Assembly (NCBI GenBank): GCA_945865705.1
Contig: CAMBEY010000016.1
Location: 1 to 21,255 of the forward strand
Direction of reading: 5' to 3'
DNA: 21,255 bases
From: Candidatus Sulfopaludibacter sp. SbA3
GTDB taxonomy: Bacteria; Acidobacteriota; Terriglobia; 2-12-FULL-54-10
Shown: positions 20,976 to 21,255 of the stretch, in pieces
How the letters are laid out: the number at the start of each line of letters is the position of its first letter
Numbering within the stretch: the stretch's first letter is position 1
Made by a program: the position numbers and the translations under genes
Notes under the pieces: model-generated
Seen by the model: the letters and a program-made list of their open reading frames with translations, nothing else
Databases searched by the model: none
What the model was told of the DNA's origin: nothing

Positions 20976-21255
20976 TTATTCGTGGAAGCGGCGGAACAGC
21001 AGCGCGGCGTTGGTTCCCCCGAATCCAAAGGAGTTGCTGAGGATGTAGTCCAACTTGGCGGGACGCGCCTGATTGGGGACATAGTCCAGATCGCAATCTG
21101 GATCGGGATTTTCATAGTTGGTGGTAGCCGGAATAATTTGATCACGCAAGGCAAGTACAGCAAAGCCGGCCTCAACTCCGCCTGCGCCGCCGAGCAAATG
21201 TCCCGTCATGGACTTCGTCGAACTGATGGCCAGCTTGCGAGCGTGATCGCCAAAC
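20976..21255 (-). CDS. fabF: Beta-ketoacyl-ACP synthase II, C-terminal part (cut by window edge)
   Basis: Only the last ~92 residues are present; the gene runs off the right edge. KSMTGHLLGGAGGVEAGFAVLAL holds the Lys and the second active-site His of the Cys-His-His triad (TGHLLGGAGG), and NSFGFGGTNAALLFRRF is the conserved glycine-rich end of FabF. The active-site Cys and first His are outside the window. FabF elongates acyl-ACP in fatty acid synthesis. It stands directly upstream of etfB in the same direction. A FabB-like or other KAS-II-type condensing enzyme (e.g. of a secondary pathway) cannot be fully excluded from the C-terminus alone, but the sequence is standard FabF. Confidence 0.9.
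   Translation of the reverse strand, partial: FGDHARKLAISSTKSMTGHLLGGAGGVEAGFAVLALRDQIIPATTNYENPDPDCDLDYVPNQARPAKLDYILSNSFGFGGTNAALLFRRFHE

Overview
The window most likely comes from an acidobacterial chromosome. The main clue is the large secreted protein at 12742-16497, which joins an NHL-like propeller to a C-terminal domain resembling the family I know as the Solibacter C-terminal domain (TIGR03437). The neighbouring CBM9-like/DUF5916 outer-membrane proteins and the GC-rich core genes fit this. The assignment is by recognition only; no search was run.

Layout. 1-517: no gene; it carries a compact cluster of hairpins arranged symmetrically between 15-bp inverted arms (137-353). 518-2580 (minus strand, visibly less GC-rich than the rest): a restriction/repair island transcribed from a predicted promoter at 2545-2573. 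In order it holds a small XRE-type HTH regulator, an HNH endonuclease, an unrecognised 67-aa protein, the catalytic C-terminal part of an EcoRII-type restriction enzyme (no N-terminus, no usable start), and a Vsr mismatch endonuclease. No cytosine-5 methyltransferase lies in the window. 2983-7868 (plus): two tandem, clearly homologous CBM9-like/DUF5916 outer-membrane proteins. 7961-9703 (minus): family X DNA polymerase with a PHP domain. 9831-10556 (plus): membrane-anchored NodB-type polysaccharide deacetylase. 10564-11385/11430 (minus): LytTR response regulator without a kinase beside it. 11656-12655 (plus): NUDIX ADP-ribose pyrophosphatase-like gene followed after 1 nt by queF. 12742-16497 (minus): the 1251-aa NHL/TIGR03437-like protein, ending at a good intrinsic terminator. 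16801-21255 (minus): fabF (partial), etfB, etfA, ETF-quinone oxidoreductase and argR.

How the genes fit together. The right-hand block is a coherent electron-transfer unit: acyl-CoA dehydrogenases reduce EtfAB, which passes electrons to ETF-QO and the quinone pool. argR follows ETF-QO closely and may be co-transcribed. queF belongs to queuosine synthesis. The left island looks like a horizontally acquired, partly eroded R-M/defence locus in which Vsr and the EcoRII-type catalytic half both point to CCWGG-type sequences.

The items most worth following up are the EcoRII remnant with all but one active-site residue in place, the six-copy repeat array that splits the TIGR03437-like domain of the giant protein, the symmetrical hairpin cluster at the left edge, and several tandem-repeat leaders (15-bp repeats before the first DUF5916 signal peptide, three different tandem repeats before the NUDIX gene). 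No tRNA, rRNA, CRISPR array, transposase or riboswitch was recognised.
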